The notes below the pieces were generated by a model. It had not been told where the DNA came from. It made no database searches and was given only the letters and a program-made list of their open reading frames with translations. This document shows, piece by piece, positions 42,010 to 50,941 of a DNA stretch of 64,000 bases (positions within the stretch are counted from its first letter, which is position 1; every line of letters begins with the position of its first letter). The DNA is from Bin87 sp965115825. Lineage in GTDB: Bacteria > Chloroflexota > Dehalococcoidia > Lucifugimonadales > UBA3495. Where the stretch lies: contig OZ220464.1 of NCBI GenBank assembly GCA_965115825.1, positions 992,001 to 1,056,000 of the forward strand, written 5' to 3'. The translations under genes were made by a program, and so were the position numbers.

Positions 42010-43122
42010 ATGAATATACGGTTGACGATTCTGCTGGTTTTCGTGCTGGCGGTTTTCGGGGCGCTGGCGCTGTATTTCAAACCGTGGGAGCGGCCGGAGC
42101 CGTCGGATGAGCCGCCCTGGGCCTGGCGCATTGACGACGACGCCATCGTGCGCGTGGAGGTTAGGCACCAGGGCCAGGCCGGGGATTCCATCGTATGCTC
42201 TGAGAAGCCGATTCCGGTTAGCGGGGAGGAGCAGTCCATCGTGTATGAGAAGGACTTGGGACGCGGGAAGTGGTACATCGTTGAGGGCGATGCACGGGAG
42301 GAGGTTTATCATGATAAGTGGGCGGGTACGCCGCTGCTGCTGAGCGGGCCCAAGGTTAACCGAGCGCTGGGGGAGAATATAGAAAATCCGGCGCAGTATG
42401 GGTTGGATCCGCCGGAAAGCGTCATCAAAATTACGGAAGAGACGGGGTTGTCGTATGAGTTCCAGCTGGGCAACAAGACGCCGGATGAAGAGTACAACTA
42501 CCTGAGCGTGGCCGGTTCTACGGAGCTGTTCACCATTCCGGAGGTTTGGGCCAGAGTGGTCAACTGCCTGGCGGTTAATCCTCCCTTGACGCCGCCGCCG
42601 CTGGAGCTGGGCTACTTTTACGATGTGGACTTCCGCGACATTCAGGAGCTGGAGGTGACGCATCAGGGAACTACGGTGACTTATACGCCCAATCCCGCCG
42701 AACGTACCTGGTACGCGAGTATCGACGGTGAACAGCTGCCGGTGAAGGCGCCGGAGTGGTGGCCCTTGCAGCTGCCTTGGTACGGCAAGCCCGGCAAACC
42801 GGGCGGGCCCGAGACGTTCGGGGGCTGGCACGTTGACGAAGACGGGATAGAGGACCCTCAGTATGGCCTGGCGCCGCCGGAGACCGTCGTCCGCATATCC
42901 ACCAGCGAAAAGAGCTACGAATTTTATATCGGCGGAGAGCATATTGAGGTTGACTTAGAGGGCAATCCGATACTGGACGGGGACGGCAATACCCAAGTAC
43001 TGGTGCGCTATGCGGGGCTGCCGGGGGATCCGATAGTTTATGTAATCAACGCGGTTCGGGCCGAGCGCACTATCTGCCTGGCGACCAACCCGCCGGTGAG
43101 CGCGCCGTATGAGTGCCCGTAG
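42010..43122 (+). CDS. DUF4340 domain protein
   Basis: A 370-residue protein with one N-terminal membrane anchor (residues 5-23) and a repeated extracytoplasmic domain. Two similar halves carry (E)NPAQYGLDPPESVIKI and DPQYGLAPPETVVRIS, the characteristic YGLxPPxxxV of DUF4340. Each is followed by a beta segment of the LSYEFQLGNKTP / KSYEFYIGGEHI type. It is last in the ABC/Gld operon, 7 bp after the GldG-like gene. DUF4340 proteins commonly accompany GldG-type auxiliaries; the function is unknown. Four cysteines occur in the extracytoplasmic part. Confidence 0.85.
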   Translation: MNIRLTILLVFVLAVFGALALYFKPWERPEPSDEPPWAWRIDDDAIVRVEVRHQGQAGDSIVCSEKPIPVSGEEQSIVYEKDLGRGKWYIVEGDAREEVYHDKWAGTPLLLSGPKVNRALGENIENPAQYGLDPPESVIKITEETGLSYEFQLGNKTPDEEYNYLSVAGSTELFTIPEVWARVVNCLAVNPPLTPPPLELGYFYDVDFRDIQELEVTHQGTTVTYTPNPAERTWYASIDGEQLPVKAPEWWPLQLPWYGKPGKPGGPETFGGWHVDEDGIEDPQYGLAPPETVVRISTSEKSYEFYIGGEHIEVDLEGNPILDGDGNTQVLVRYAGLPGDPIVYVINAVRAERTICLATNPPVSAPYECP

Positions 43123-43199
43123 GTTGTGCCGGGGTTGTGAGAATGGCGGCGGCGATGGTTGGGGAATGACGGCGATGGTTGCCGATTAAGGAGGCCGGT

Positions 43200-44435
43200 T
43201 TGAACGCAGAGATTATATCCATTGGCACGGAGCTGCTGATGGGGGAGTTGACCGACACTAACGCCAGCTGGATTGCTTCGCGGCTGCCGGCTCTGGGGAT
43301 TCGGCTGCAGCAGGTCAGCATCATTGACGATGATCTGCCGAAGCTGTCGGAGGCATTTCGGCAGGGGATGGAGCGTTCGGATGTGATTTTCACCACGGGC
43401 GGGCTGGGGCCAACGCAGGACGACCTTACGCGGGAAGCCGTCGCAGCGGCGCTGGATGAAATGCCAGCGGTGGAGGAGGGCGCGCTGGAGAACCTACGTC
43501 AATGGTTCCGGAATCGGGGGCAGGATATGCCGGCTCACAACGTGAAGCAGGCCAGCCTGATACCGTCGGCGCGGTTCATCGTGAACCGCAACGGCACGGC
43601 TCCCGGCTGGTGGGCGGAAAAGGAGGGGAAGCATATCATCATTATGCCTGGGCCGCCCGGCGAGAATCGCGCCATGTGGCACGATGAAATTGAGGCCAAG
43701 CTGAAGACGCTGATTGACAGCGAGGTAACCATCACGCGCAACATCAAGACTCTGGGGCTGGGGGAGGCGTCGGTTGACGAAATCGTTGCGGAGTATTTTG
43801 GGCTGGAAAACCCGTATCTGGGGATTTACTCGAAGGCGGACGGGATTCACCTGCGCATCATTGCGCGGGCGAAAGATGAGGATTCGGCCCGGGAGATGAT
43901 TGCGCCGGTGGAGGATGCCATCCATGAGAGGCTGGCGCCATACATATGGGGGTATGATGATGAGACGCCGGAGCTTTCAGTAGGGGCGGCGCTGACGGCG
44001 CGGGGGCTTACGCTGGCGACGATGGAATCGGTGAGCGGCGGGTTTCTGGCGAATACCATTACGGAGGCTGCCGACAGCGGCCGGTGGTATCGCGGCGGCA
44101 GCGTGGCCTACACAGTGGAGGCGATGGTTGCGGGCGGGGTGTCTGCCGACACGCTGGCAAAGCACGGCGTGGTGAGTCAAGCGACAGCCAACGCGATGGC
44201 CCGGGCGGCGCGGGAGTCGGCCGGCGCGGACTTTGGAATTGGCGTTACGGGAGCGTCGGGGCCGGAGGAGTTGGAAGGACACCGGCCCGGGACTATTTAC
44301 ATCGCCATCTGCCACGGCGGCGACGTACACGAGTTTCCGCTGCGCACGCCGCCGCGTCGGCTGGTCATCAAGCGGCGGTCGTGCAATACGGCGTTGACGG
44401 AACTGCGGAAGCTGATTACCGCAGCGGCGGTTTGA
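43200..44435 (+). CDS. cinA: CinA family protein (nicotinamide-nucleotide amidohydrolase/ADP-ribose pyrophosphatase)
   Basis: A 411-residue two-domain protein. The N-terminal MoeA/MogA-like domain has AEIISIGTELLMGELTDTNASWIA, FTTGGLGPTQDDLTREA and MPGPPGENRAMW. The C-terminal CinA domain has LTARGLTLATMESVSGGFLANTITE, YRGGSVAYTVEAM, FGIGVTGASGPEELEGHRPGTIYIAI. It recycles NMN and hydrolyses ADP-ribose-type compounds. The TTG start at 43200 is chosen because AGGAGG lies just upstream and the family begins there; an earlier TTG at 43179 precedes the ribosome-binding site. Confidence 0.92.
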   Translation: MNAEIISIGTELLMGELTDTNASWIASRLPALGIRLQQVSIIDDDLPKLSEAFRQGMERSDVIFTTGGLGPTQDDLTREAVAAALDEMPAVEEGALENLRQWFRNRGQDMPAHNVKQASLIPSARFIVNRNGTAPGWWAEKEGKHIIIMPGPPGENRAMWHDEIEAKLKTLIDSEVTITRNIKTLGLGEASVDEIVAEYFGLENPYLGIYSKADGIHLRIIARAKDEDSAREMIAPVEDAIHERLAPYIWGYDDETPELSVGAALTARGLTLATMESVSGGFLANTITEAADSGRWYRGGSVAYTVEAMVAGGVSADTLAKHGVVSQATANAMARAARESAGADFGIGVTGASGPEELEGHRPGTIYIAICHGGDVHEFPLRTPPRRLVIKRRSCNTALTELRKLITAAAV

Positions 44436-44443
44436 GCGAGGGG

Positions 44444-47400
44444 CTAGCGCACCATGGTGAGTGAACGGTAGAGCATCGGGAGACGTTCGGGCAAGGCCCA
44501 GATGTCGTCCAGAACCTCGTAGTTGAGGTCGCCGCACATGGTTTTGAGGTAGTCGTGGCCGGCTTTGTCGACGGTGAGGCAGAAGGGGGTGATTTCCTTG
44601 CGCTTGGCTTCGACCAAAGCCTGGTGGGTGTCGTGAACGGCGTATTCCTTCTCGACGCCCTCGCGGCTATAGCCACGGTCTTGGGGACGGCCGTCGCTGA
44701 TGAGGAACATTATCTTGGTGACGGCGTCCTGGTCTTCCAGTTTGGTGATGGCGTGTCGGATGGCTGAGCCCATGCGGGTGGCGTGCAAGGGGGTTACTTT
44801 GTCGATGCGGCGCTTGATTTTGTCGTTGAACTGCTCTGCGATGTCCTTGATGACGTAGAACTCGACGTTTTCGCGTCCGTAGCCGGAGAAGCCGTAGATT
44901 CCGTAGGTGTCGCCGATGGACTCGAGGGCGTTGATGAGGAGGGCGCAGCTTTCGCGTTCGAGGTCGATGATGCGCTTGTAGTGGCGTCGCACCAAGCCTT
45001 CGCGGCGACGGCGGAGCCAGACCATGTACTCGACCGGGTCGTCGGGGGCGTCGCGGTCGTCCACGGAATGGCGGCCTTCGTCGATGGCCTCGGCGGTTGA
45101 GGCGGACATATCGAGGAGGAAGACGACGGCGACGTCGCGCTCGACGCGGTTGCGGCGCCAGTAGATTTTTTCGTCGGGGGGGACGTTCATCCGGAGGTCG
45201 GCCCAGGCTTCCAGGGCGGCGTTGAGGTCGATGTCTTCGCCGTCGACGAGGCGGTAGGTTTTGCGCCAGGTTTCGGGCATGATGAGTTCGAACTGTCGCT
45301 TGATATGGGCCAGGAGGGAGGCGTAGTTGCGGAGGGAGTCGTTGTAGAAGTTGGGGTCGCCTTCGTCCAGGACTTTCTCCTTGACGATGCACCAGCGGGG
45401 TTTGTAGTCGTTGGCGCGGAAGTCCCATTCGTCATAGACGAAGGTTTTGGGTTCGAGGGCTTCGAGTTCGCCGCCGGCGTCGTCATCGTGGAGGATGGGG
45501 CCGTAGCCTTTGCCGGGGTCGTTGGAAGGAGGTGGGACGCCGGCCTCTTTCATGATGTTCTGGGCGAACATGGCCATGCTCTGGTCGACGTCGCCTTCCT
45601 GGGCGTCGAGTTCGAGTTCGGCACTGTCTTGGAGGAGCTGTTCTAGTTCTTCCTGGGTCATTGGCTCGGCGTCGCCCAACTGGCTTTGGTCCATTTGGAG
45701 TTTGGTGAGGAGTTGGACCATTTCGGGCTTGAAGTCGCCGCGGTATTCTACGGGTTCGGGAGATTCGTAGGGGTCGCCTTCGCTTGGTTCGCCCTGCTGT
45801 TCGTCCATGGCGGCTTGGAGTTTGTCGAGGAGGGCCTGGTACTCTTCTTCGGAGAATTCGCCGGGGTTGTCGAGGTCTTCGGGCTGGTAGTCATCTTCGG
45901 GCTGCTGCTCGTTTTGCAGGCGGGAGATGATTTCGTATGCGCGGAGGGCGGCCTCGGCGGTGTCTTCGATGGAGGCGCGGACGGTGCGCAGGCGGTGCAT
46001 GACGCGGGCCAGCATATGGGCTTCTTCGCGGTATTCCTGGGGAATCGGCAAACCGTCGAAGCGGTCGAGGCTCATGTGAACGAGGAGTTCGATGAGGGCT
46101 TCCTGCAAGGGCAGTTCCTCAACGCGGGGTCGCTGGGCGAGGGCGTCTTTCTGGACATCCAGGGCTGGGCGCCGGATGCCGGGGTAGTCGGTTTTGATGC
46201 GGTAGTCCAAGCGGCAGTCTTCCAGCACGCTGAAGAGGTCAAAGGCCATGCGGCGGTCTTCGAACAGGGCCAGGAAACGGCCGATGTCGGTATAAACCCG
46301 CATTGTTCCGCCGGGGCCGTCAGCCGTTTCCGGGGCTGCCGAGACGTTCATATCCTGCATGATGAAGTTCTCGGCGGCGGCGGTGCGGATGGCTTCCAGC
46401 CTGGCCTGAATGGCGGCTTCCATGGCAATGCGGCGGTCTTCGAAAACGTTGGCCGGCCGGGGGAATGCGAACTCAAAGCTGCCGAACTCGAGGTGCGAAA
46501 CCTGGTGGGTAGCCACGACCTTGAACCAGGCGAAGTTTTGGGCTTTGTCGTTGTAGTTGTCAATGAGGGGTGGGAGGTACACTTTAGTACCGTCGGTGGA
46601 GGCGGTGTCCTGGTCGACCCAGCCGATCTGACGGCGGACGAGTTCTTCGGTGCTCATGACCTCGATGTTGGCGCCGGAGAGGGCGCGGGTGTAGAGGCGC
46701 ATGATGCCTTTCACGCGCTCGAGGTCGAGGCTGGATGAGAGGGTTTCGAGCATGGCTTCGGAGGTGTTGGATTCGATTTTGAAGAAGGCGATGCCGCTCT
46801 CGGGGTTTTCGTTGAGCAGCTCGACGCCGTGCTGATACCACTGGTCGAGCTGGGGCAGGGTGATGCGGTTGAGTACCGGGTCGAGGCTTTTGAGGAAAGG
46901 TGGAACTGCGTCGGGGGTGGCAGCCAGGAGTCCGTCGCAGAGGTCCAGGATGTGGCCCTGGGAGCCGGCGGAGACGTGGGAGAGGGCCTGAGCTCCGTCG
47001 TAGAGGAAGCGGGAGGTGTCGCGGAGGCCCATCTTGGCGAGTTTTTCGCCGAGGCGGAGGAAGCGTCCGGTCTGGCCTTCTTCGACGTGCTGCAAAGCGC
47101 GGGGGGCCATTTCCAGACAGGCTTTGACTTCGCGCCAGCTGGTATCGGTAAGGGCGCGGGACATGGACAAGAAGGCTTCGCGCTCGCGGCCCATGCCGGG
47201 GAGGACGTCGCGGCCGAGGACCAGGCACTCGGCGGCCACGTCGTAGGATTTGTAGGAGAGGGCTTCAATCAGGGAGGCGAAAACCTCCACATCCCAGAAG
47301 GGGAGGTTGCGCACCAGGTCGGGGCTGACCTCGAAGAAGCGGGCGGCGAGGGTGCTGGACTTCCAGGTTCCCTTGTAGAGGGAGCGGCCCAGGCCGGCCC

Positions 47401-47758
47401 AGCGGGGGATGTACTGAGGGCGGAGGTTGGTAACGATGGAGGGGCTGGCTTTGAAAAAGGCAACGGCCAAGGTGGGGGAATCCTGGGAGAGGTAGGTGCC
47501 GCAGCGGGCCCATTGCATAAAGGAGGCGAAGGCCAGGGAACGGGCAACCTCCGGGCTGACGCGGTAGTACTCCACCGCGGACTCCCAGGAGCGGACGGTT
47601 TGAGAGCCGATAGCGACGCCTTCGCGGGCCCAAAGAGCCAGCTCTTCGTCGCTGAAGGAGTCCGCCATTGCGTCGGAGACGGCGTTGTAGGCTTCGGTTA
47701 CGGTGGGGGGTAGTTTGGCCAGTTCTTCCAGGAGCTCGCCAGATGCGGGGTTAGTCAA
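44444..47758 (-). CDS. large VWA-domain protein, NorD/CobT-like partner of the MoxR ATPase
   Basis: About 1104 residues. An N-terminal helical-repeat region (to about 390) resembles the long NorD-type scaffolds. A middle acidic stretch (QPEDDYQPEDLDNPGEFSEEEYQ, EEQ-rich) leads to a VWA domain with the metal-ion-adhesion motif VVFLLDMSAST (D883) and FLISDGRPQDRGYS near the C-terminus. The TTG at 47758 is chosen: AAGGAGG lies 10 nt upstream and the codon overlaps the end of the Nudix gene. It follows coaE, MoxR and Nudix in a leftward operon. MoxR-VWA pairs act as ATP-driven chaperones that insert metals or activate enzymes (NorQD, CbbQO). The target here is not evident. Confidence 0.85.
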   Translation of the reverse strand: MTNPASGELLEELAKLPPTVTEAYNAVSDAMADSFSDEELALWAREGVAIGSQTVRSWESAVEYYRVSPEVARSLAFASFMQWARCGTYLSQDSPTLAVAFFKASPSIVTNLRPQYIPRWAGLGRSLYKGTWKSSTLAARFFEVSPDLVRNLPFWDVEVFASLIEALSYKSYDVAAECLVLGRDVLPGMGREREAFLSMSRALTDTSWREVKACLEMAPRALQHVEEGQTGRFLRLGEKLAKMGLRDTSRFLYDGAQALSHVSAGSQGHILDLCDGLLAATPDAVPPFLKSLDPVLNRITLPQLDQWYQHGVELLNENPESGIAFFKIESNTSEAMLETLSSSLDLERVKGIMRLYTRALSGANIEVMSTEELVRRQIGWVDQDTASTDGTKVYLPPLIDNYNDKAQNFAWFKVVATHQVSHLEFGSFEFAFPRPANVFEDRRIAMEAAIQARLEAIRTAAAENFIMQDMNVSAAPETADGPGGTMRVYTDIGRFLALFEDRRMAFDLFSVLEDCRLDYRIKTDYPGIRRPALDVQKDALAQRPRVEELPLQEALIELLVHMSLDRFDGLPIPQEYREEAHMLARVMHRLRTVRASIEDTAEAALRAYEIISRLQNEQQPEDDYQPEDLDNPGEFSEEEYQALLDKLQAAMDEQQGEPSEGDPYESPEPVEYRGDFKPEMVQLLTKLQMDQSQLGDAEPMTQEELEQLLQDSAELELDAQEGDVDQSMAMFAQNIMKEAGVPPPSNDPGKGYGPILHDDDAGGELEALEPKTFVYDEWDFRANDYKPRWCIVKEKVLDEGDPNFYNDSLRNYASLLAHIKRQFELIMPETWRKTYRLVDGEDIDLNAALEAWADLRMNVPPDEKIYWRRNRVERDVAVVFLLDMSASTAEAIDEGRHSVDDRDAPDDPVEYMVWLRRRREGLVRRHYKRIIDLERESCALLINALESIGDTYGIYGFSGYGRENVEFYVIKDIAEQFNDKIKRRIDKVTPLHATRMGSAIRHAITKLEDQDAVTKIMFLISDGRPQDRGYSREGVEKEYAVHDTHQALVEAKRKEITPFCLTVDKAGHDYLKTMCGDLNYEVLDDIWALPERLPMLYRSLTMVR

Positions 47759-48362
47759 GGCCGGTTTCCTCCTTTTGCAGGCCGTCGTCTTGCAGGCCCT
47801 GTTCGAGGATGTCGAGGAATTGGTCGAGGATTTTGGCGGTGGCGCCGTACACGAGATGCTGGCGGTAGCCGTAGGAGCGTACCGCCACACGTTTGCCGTC
47901 TTCGAGGCGGGAATCCCAGCGCAGGGTTGCGGGGTCGCGCAGAACGCTGACGGGGATTTCGACTACCTCGGCGATTTCTGAGGAGCTGGGCTGAAATGGG
48001 TAGGGGTAAGGGATGGCGCCGACGAATACCTTGACCAGGAAGTTGGAGCGGGTGATGTTATCGTCGAGGCGGCCGAGGATGGTTATGTCATCTTCGGCGA
48101 TGCCCATTTCCTCGCGGGTTTCGCGGCGGGCGGTGGCCTCGAAATCGGCGTCTTGCGGGTCTTTGGCGCCGCCGGGGAATGACATTTCGCCCTTGTGGTG
48201 TTCCACGTACATGGAGCGTTTATTGAGCAGGACGCAGTATTCGCCGTCTTTGCGGTAAAGCAGCAGCATTACCGCCGCCGGCATCAAGCCATCGGCAGCG
48301 ACAGTAACGGGAGGGCGTTGCGCCAGGGCGCTGCGAATGAGGTCGAGGGTGGGATCACCCAT
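47751..48362 (-). CDS. Nudix hydrolase, CoA pyrophosphatase-like
   Basis: A 203-residue protein. It begins GDPTLDLIRSALAQRP and has LNKRSMYVEHHKGEMSFPGGAKDPQDADFEATARRETREEMGI, combining the Nudix box with the upstream LxxRS(x)xxxxGxxxFPGG pattern of the CoA-diphosphatase (NudL/PCD1) group. It would hydrolyse CoA or acyl-CoA to phosphopantetheine and 3',5'-ADP. GGAGG precedes the ATG. It lies between the MoxR and VWA genes, overlapping the latter by 8 bp, so it is co-expressed with them. A neighbour, coaE, makes CoA, which gives the operon opposing CoA-related activities. Confidence 0.88.
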   Translation of the reverse strand: MGDPTLDLIRSALAQRPPVTVAADGLMPAAVMLLLYRKDGEYCVLLNKRSMYVEHHKGEMSFPGGAKDPQDADFEATARRETREEMGIAEDDITILGRLDDNITRSNFLVKVFVGAIPYPYPFQPSSSEIAEVVEIPVSVLRDPATLRWDSRLEDGKRVAVRSYGYRQHLVYGATAKILDQFLDILEQGLQDDGLQKEETGLD

Positions 48363-48376
48363 GCCGCCTCCGGTGG

Positions 48377-49288
48377 CTACTCGAAGATGGAGTGGACTAC
48401 TTCTGCGATGCTGCGTTGCAGTTCTTCTTCGTCGGTGAGGGTCCAGACGATGGCGACCTGGCAGGCGCGACGAGGTGGGATGCCCTGCCGCATGAGGCGG
48501 CCGGCGTAGATGAGGAGTCGAGTGCTGGCGCCTTCGGCGAGGCCGTGCTCGCGGAGGTTGCGAATTTTCTCGCCCAGGCGGGCCAAGGCGTGGGCCTGTT
48601 GGTCGTTGCATCCGCTTTCCTTGGCGACGATTTCGGCTTCCACGTCGACGGGGGGGTAGTCGAATTCGATGGAGATGAAGCGCTGGCGGGTGCTGTGCTT
48701 AAGGTCTTTGAGGGCGCTCTGGTAGTGTGGGTTGTAGGAGATGCAGAGCAGGAAGCGGTCGTCGGCTTCGATGATGTTGCCGGTTTTTTCTACGGGGAGG
48801 ATGCGACGGTGGTCGGTGAGGGGGTGGATGAGAACGGTGGTGTCCTTGCGGGCTTCGACCACTTCGTCGAGGTAGAGGATGGCGCCGGCTTTGACGGCGC
48901 GGGTCATGGGGCCGTCGATCCAGCGGGTGCCGTTGGCGTCGAGGAGATAGCGTCCTACGAGGTCGCTGGCGGTGAGGTCTTCGTGGCAGGCAATGGTTAC
49001 CAAAGGAACGCGGACTTCGCCTTCGCGCATTTCCTGAGCGTCCTGGTTGCGGACGGTGGTGATGGGGCGGCCGAGTTTCCAAGCCATGTACTCCACGAAG
49101 CGGGTTTTGCCGCATCCGGTGGGGCCTTTGAGGAGGACGGGGATGTGCTGCTCGTAGGCGGCTGCGAAGAGTTCGAGCTCGTCGCCGACGGCGCGGTAGT
49201 AGGGTTCGCTGCGGACGAGGAATTCTTCGATGGCGAATTCTTTGAAACTGGGTTCGTCTTCCAGCATTGGGGCGTGTGCTTCAACCAT
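48377..49288 (-). CDS. MoxR/CbbQ/NorQ-family AAA+ ATPase
   Basis: A 303-residue AAA+ protein. Walker A is GPTGCGKT (55-62), Walker B is AILYLDEV (D141/E142), sensor 1 is LLCISYNPHYQ, and the arginine-finger segment is LKHSTRQRFISIEFDYP. The C-terminal lid (RNLREHGLAEGASTRLLIYAGRLM) matches the CbbQ/NirQ/NorQ/GpvN branch. It forms an ATP-driven ring with the VWA protein encoded two genes downstream. Its start overlaps the coaE stop by 8 bp, so the two genes are translationally linked. Confidence 0.92.
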   Translation of the reverse strand: MVEAHAPMLEDEPSFKEFAIEEFLVRSEPYYRAVGDELELFAAAYEQHIPVLLKGPTGCGKTRFVEYMAWKLGRPITTVRNQDAQEMREGEVRVPLVTIACHEDLTASDLVGRYLLDANGTRWIDGPMTRAVKAGAILYLDEVVEARKDTTVLIHPLTDHRRILPVEKTGNIIEADDRFLLCISYNPHYQSALKDLKHSTRQRFISIEFDYPPVDVEAEIVAKESGCNDQQAHALARLGEKIRNLREHGLAEGASTRLLIYAGRLMRQGIPPRRACQVAIVWTLTDEEELQRSIAEVVHSIFE

Positions 49289-49898
49289 TGCCTTGATGTA
49301 CCTTTCCTTTTACTCGCGCCCGCCAGAGGGTTTTTACCGTCTGCTCCAGTGCGGGGAGGTCGGCAGAGTTATCGACCACGACGTCGGAGCGGCGGAGGCG
49401 TTCTGCGGCGGGCAGCTGTGAGTTGATTCGTTGATCTGCTTCTTGGGGGGTGAGTCCGTTGCGCTGGCTCAGGCGCGCGACTACGGCGTCGGTAGGGGCG
49501 TGGGTGGTCCATACTTCGTCGACCAGGGCATCCCAGCCGGCTTCGAAGAGGACGGCGGCCTCGACGACGGCGACGGTTTGGCCGGCGGCTTGCAGCTGGG
49601 CCTTGCGTTCTTCCACCATGGCGGCCATGAGGGGGTGCATAATACCGTTGAGGCGGGTGAGTTGGTTGGGGTCGGCGAAGACGATGGCACCGAGTTTGCG
49701 GCGGTCGATTTCGCACTGGGGGGTCAGGATGTCTTCGCCGAAGGCGGCTATAACCTGATGCCAAGCCTCGGAGTTGGGGGTATATGCTTCGTGCCCCAGC
49801 CGGTCGGCGTCGATGATTGACGCTCCGAACTGCCGCAACAGGTTGGCAACGGAGCTTTTGCCGCTGCCGATACCGCCGGTTAGACCAATGGTAAGCAT
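49281..49898 (-). CDS. coaE: dephospho-CoA kinase
   Basis: Last step of CoA synthesis: ATP phosphorylates the 3'-OH of dephospho-CoA. The 205-residue enzyme has P-loop IGLTGGIGSGKS, the conserved IDADRLGHEAY, LGAIVFADPNQLTRLNGIMHPL and QRNGLTPQEADQRINSQ. All motifs and the length are standard. The ATG at 49898 starts directly before the P-loop region, as in the family. First gene of the leftward coaE-moxR-nudix-VWA operon. Confidence 0.95.
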   Translation of the reverse strand: MLTIGLTGGIGSGKSSVANLLRQFGASIIDADRLGHEAYTPNSEAWHQVIAAFGEDILTPQCEIDRRKLGAIVFADPNQLTRLNGIMHPLMAAMVEERKAQLQAAGQTVAVVEAAVLFEAGWDALVDEVWTTHAPTDAVVARLSQRNGLTPQEADQRINSQLPAAERLRRSDVVVDNSADLPALEQTVKTLWRARVKGKVHQGNG

Positions 49899-49997
49899 AA
49901 CTACCCAAGCAATAAGGCTGTCGGTCATTCTAACAAGGGGCTGTGCATCGGTCAACCGACGGGGGAGTGAGGTTTCGGTAGCGTGTTTGCTACACGG

Positions 49998-50046
49998 AGT
50001 TTATCGGAATCCGGGTTTTGGGGATTTCAGGATTTGCGGGATTGGG
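49998..50046. repeat. isolated copy of the dispersed 47-bp repeat
   Basis: TCGGAATCCGGGTTTTGGGG followed by ATTTCAGGATTTGCGGGATTGGG, a diverged single copy in the ~310-bp gap between coaE and rimI. Nothing else is seen in that gap (49899-50212). Confidence 0.65.
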
Positions 50047-50212
50047 CCGTTGGCGTGGATGGCAGTGGCGTATGGATGGATGGAGGGGGTTACGGTTCTT
50101 GCAGGAACGACGGTGAGGGAAGCCGGATGACGGTGGGATTGGGTGGGGATGTGCGGGTGGGGGAGGGTAGGTGGTTTCGAGGGGTGAAGGTTGGGGATTG
50201 TGGGTGTGCGGC

Positions 50213-50908
50213 TTACGGCTCGATGCGGATTTGGCCGTAGCGAGTGAGGAAGCGCTCTTGCAGGCGGGTGAATTTATCGCGGTAGGCTGTGGCGTGGATG
50301 GCGTCGGTGGTCATTATTACGGCGTCCTCGCGGTTGTCGGCGTAGTAGTTTTTGCGGATGCCCATTTCGTGGAAGCCGTACTTGTTGTAGAGGCGCTGGG
50401 CGATGAAGTTGGATACCCTTGCTTCAAGAGTAACCTCGTCCATACCTTGTTCCAGGGAGGCGCGGACGGCGCCGATGAGCAGCAGCTCGCCGATGCCCTG
50501 GCCGCGCAAGGGGCTGAGCACGGCGATTTCGGTGATGTGGGCCTGGCTGCCCTGGAACCAGATGCCTACGTAGCCGGCCAGGGCATCCTGTGGCAGTTCG
50601 TCCGCCAGGCCCAGGGCGGATTTGACGCCTTGCAGCATCCGCGCCCACATGGAGGAGTCCGCCGGTTCGGGGGGCGCCTGGCGGTGAGCATGAGGGGGGG
50701 CGTTAGCGTCAGCGTCGGCTTCATTGGGGAGGGAGTCGTGGGAGCCGCCGGGGTGGTCGGCAAAGTAGGCTACCAGAAAGCGACAATAGCGGCTGTTCAG
50801 ATCGCGTCGGAAAGGGGCGCCCACCCAGCCGGGTGAGAAGGCTTCCTGCTCTATGGCAATGACCTGTGGGATGTCCTCGGCCCGCATTCGGCGCAACGCT
50901 ACGTTCAT
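50213..50908 (-). CDS. rimI: GNAT N-acetyltransferase, RimI-like, with a polar insertion
   Basis: A 231-residue GNAT enzyme that probably acetylates the alpha-amine of ribosomal protein S18 or other proteins. It has RRMRAEDIPQVIAIEQEAFSPGW, the acetyl-CoA loop LSPLRGQGIGELLL, and VSNFIAQRLYNKYGFHEMGIRKNYY followed by DNREDAVIMT, all RimI hallmarks. Between beta strands 3 and 4 there is a ~55-residue insertion (HPGGSHDSLPNEADADANAPPH to SALGLADELPQD), rich in Asp/Ala/Pro and not found in E. coli RimI. No strong ribosome-binding site. Confidence 0.85.
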   Translation of the reverse strand: MNVALRRMRAEDIPQVIAIEQEAFSPGWVGAPFRRDLNSRYCRFLVAYFADHPGGSHDSLPNEADADANAPPHAHRQAPPEPADSSMWARMLQGVKSALGLADELPQDALAGYVGIWFQGSQAHITEIAVLSPLRGQGIGELLLIGAVRASLEQGMDEVTLEARVSNFIAQRLYNKYGFHEMGIRKNYYADNREDAVIMTTDAIHATAYRDKFTRLQERFLTRYGQIRIEP

Positions 50909-50941
50909 GTCAGCTTGCCGGCATCAGTGATTTGCAGGGGT

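Noticed and set aside
38469..43122. Gliding motility system
   Set aside because: GldA/F/G-like genes alone, without other gld/spr genes, are common in non-gliding phyla; only an ABC exporter with auxiliary proteins can be supported.
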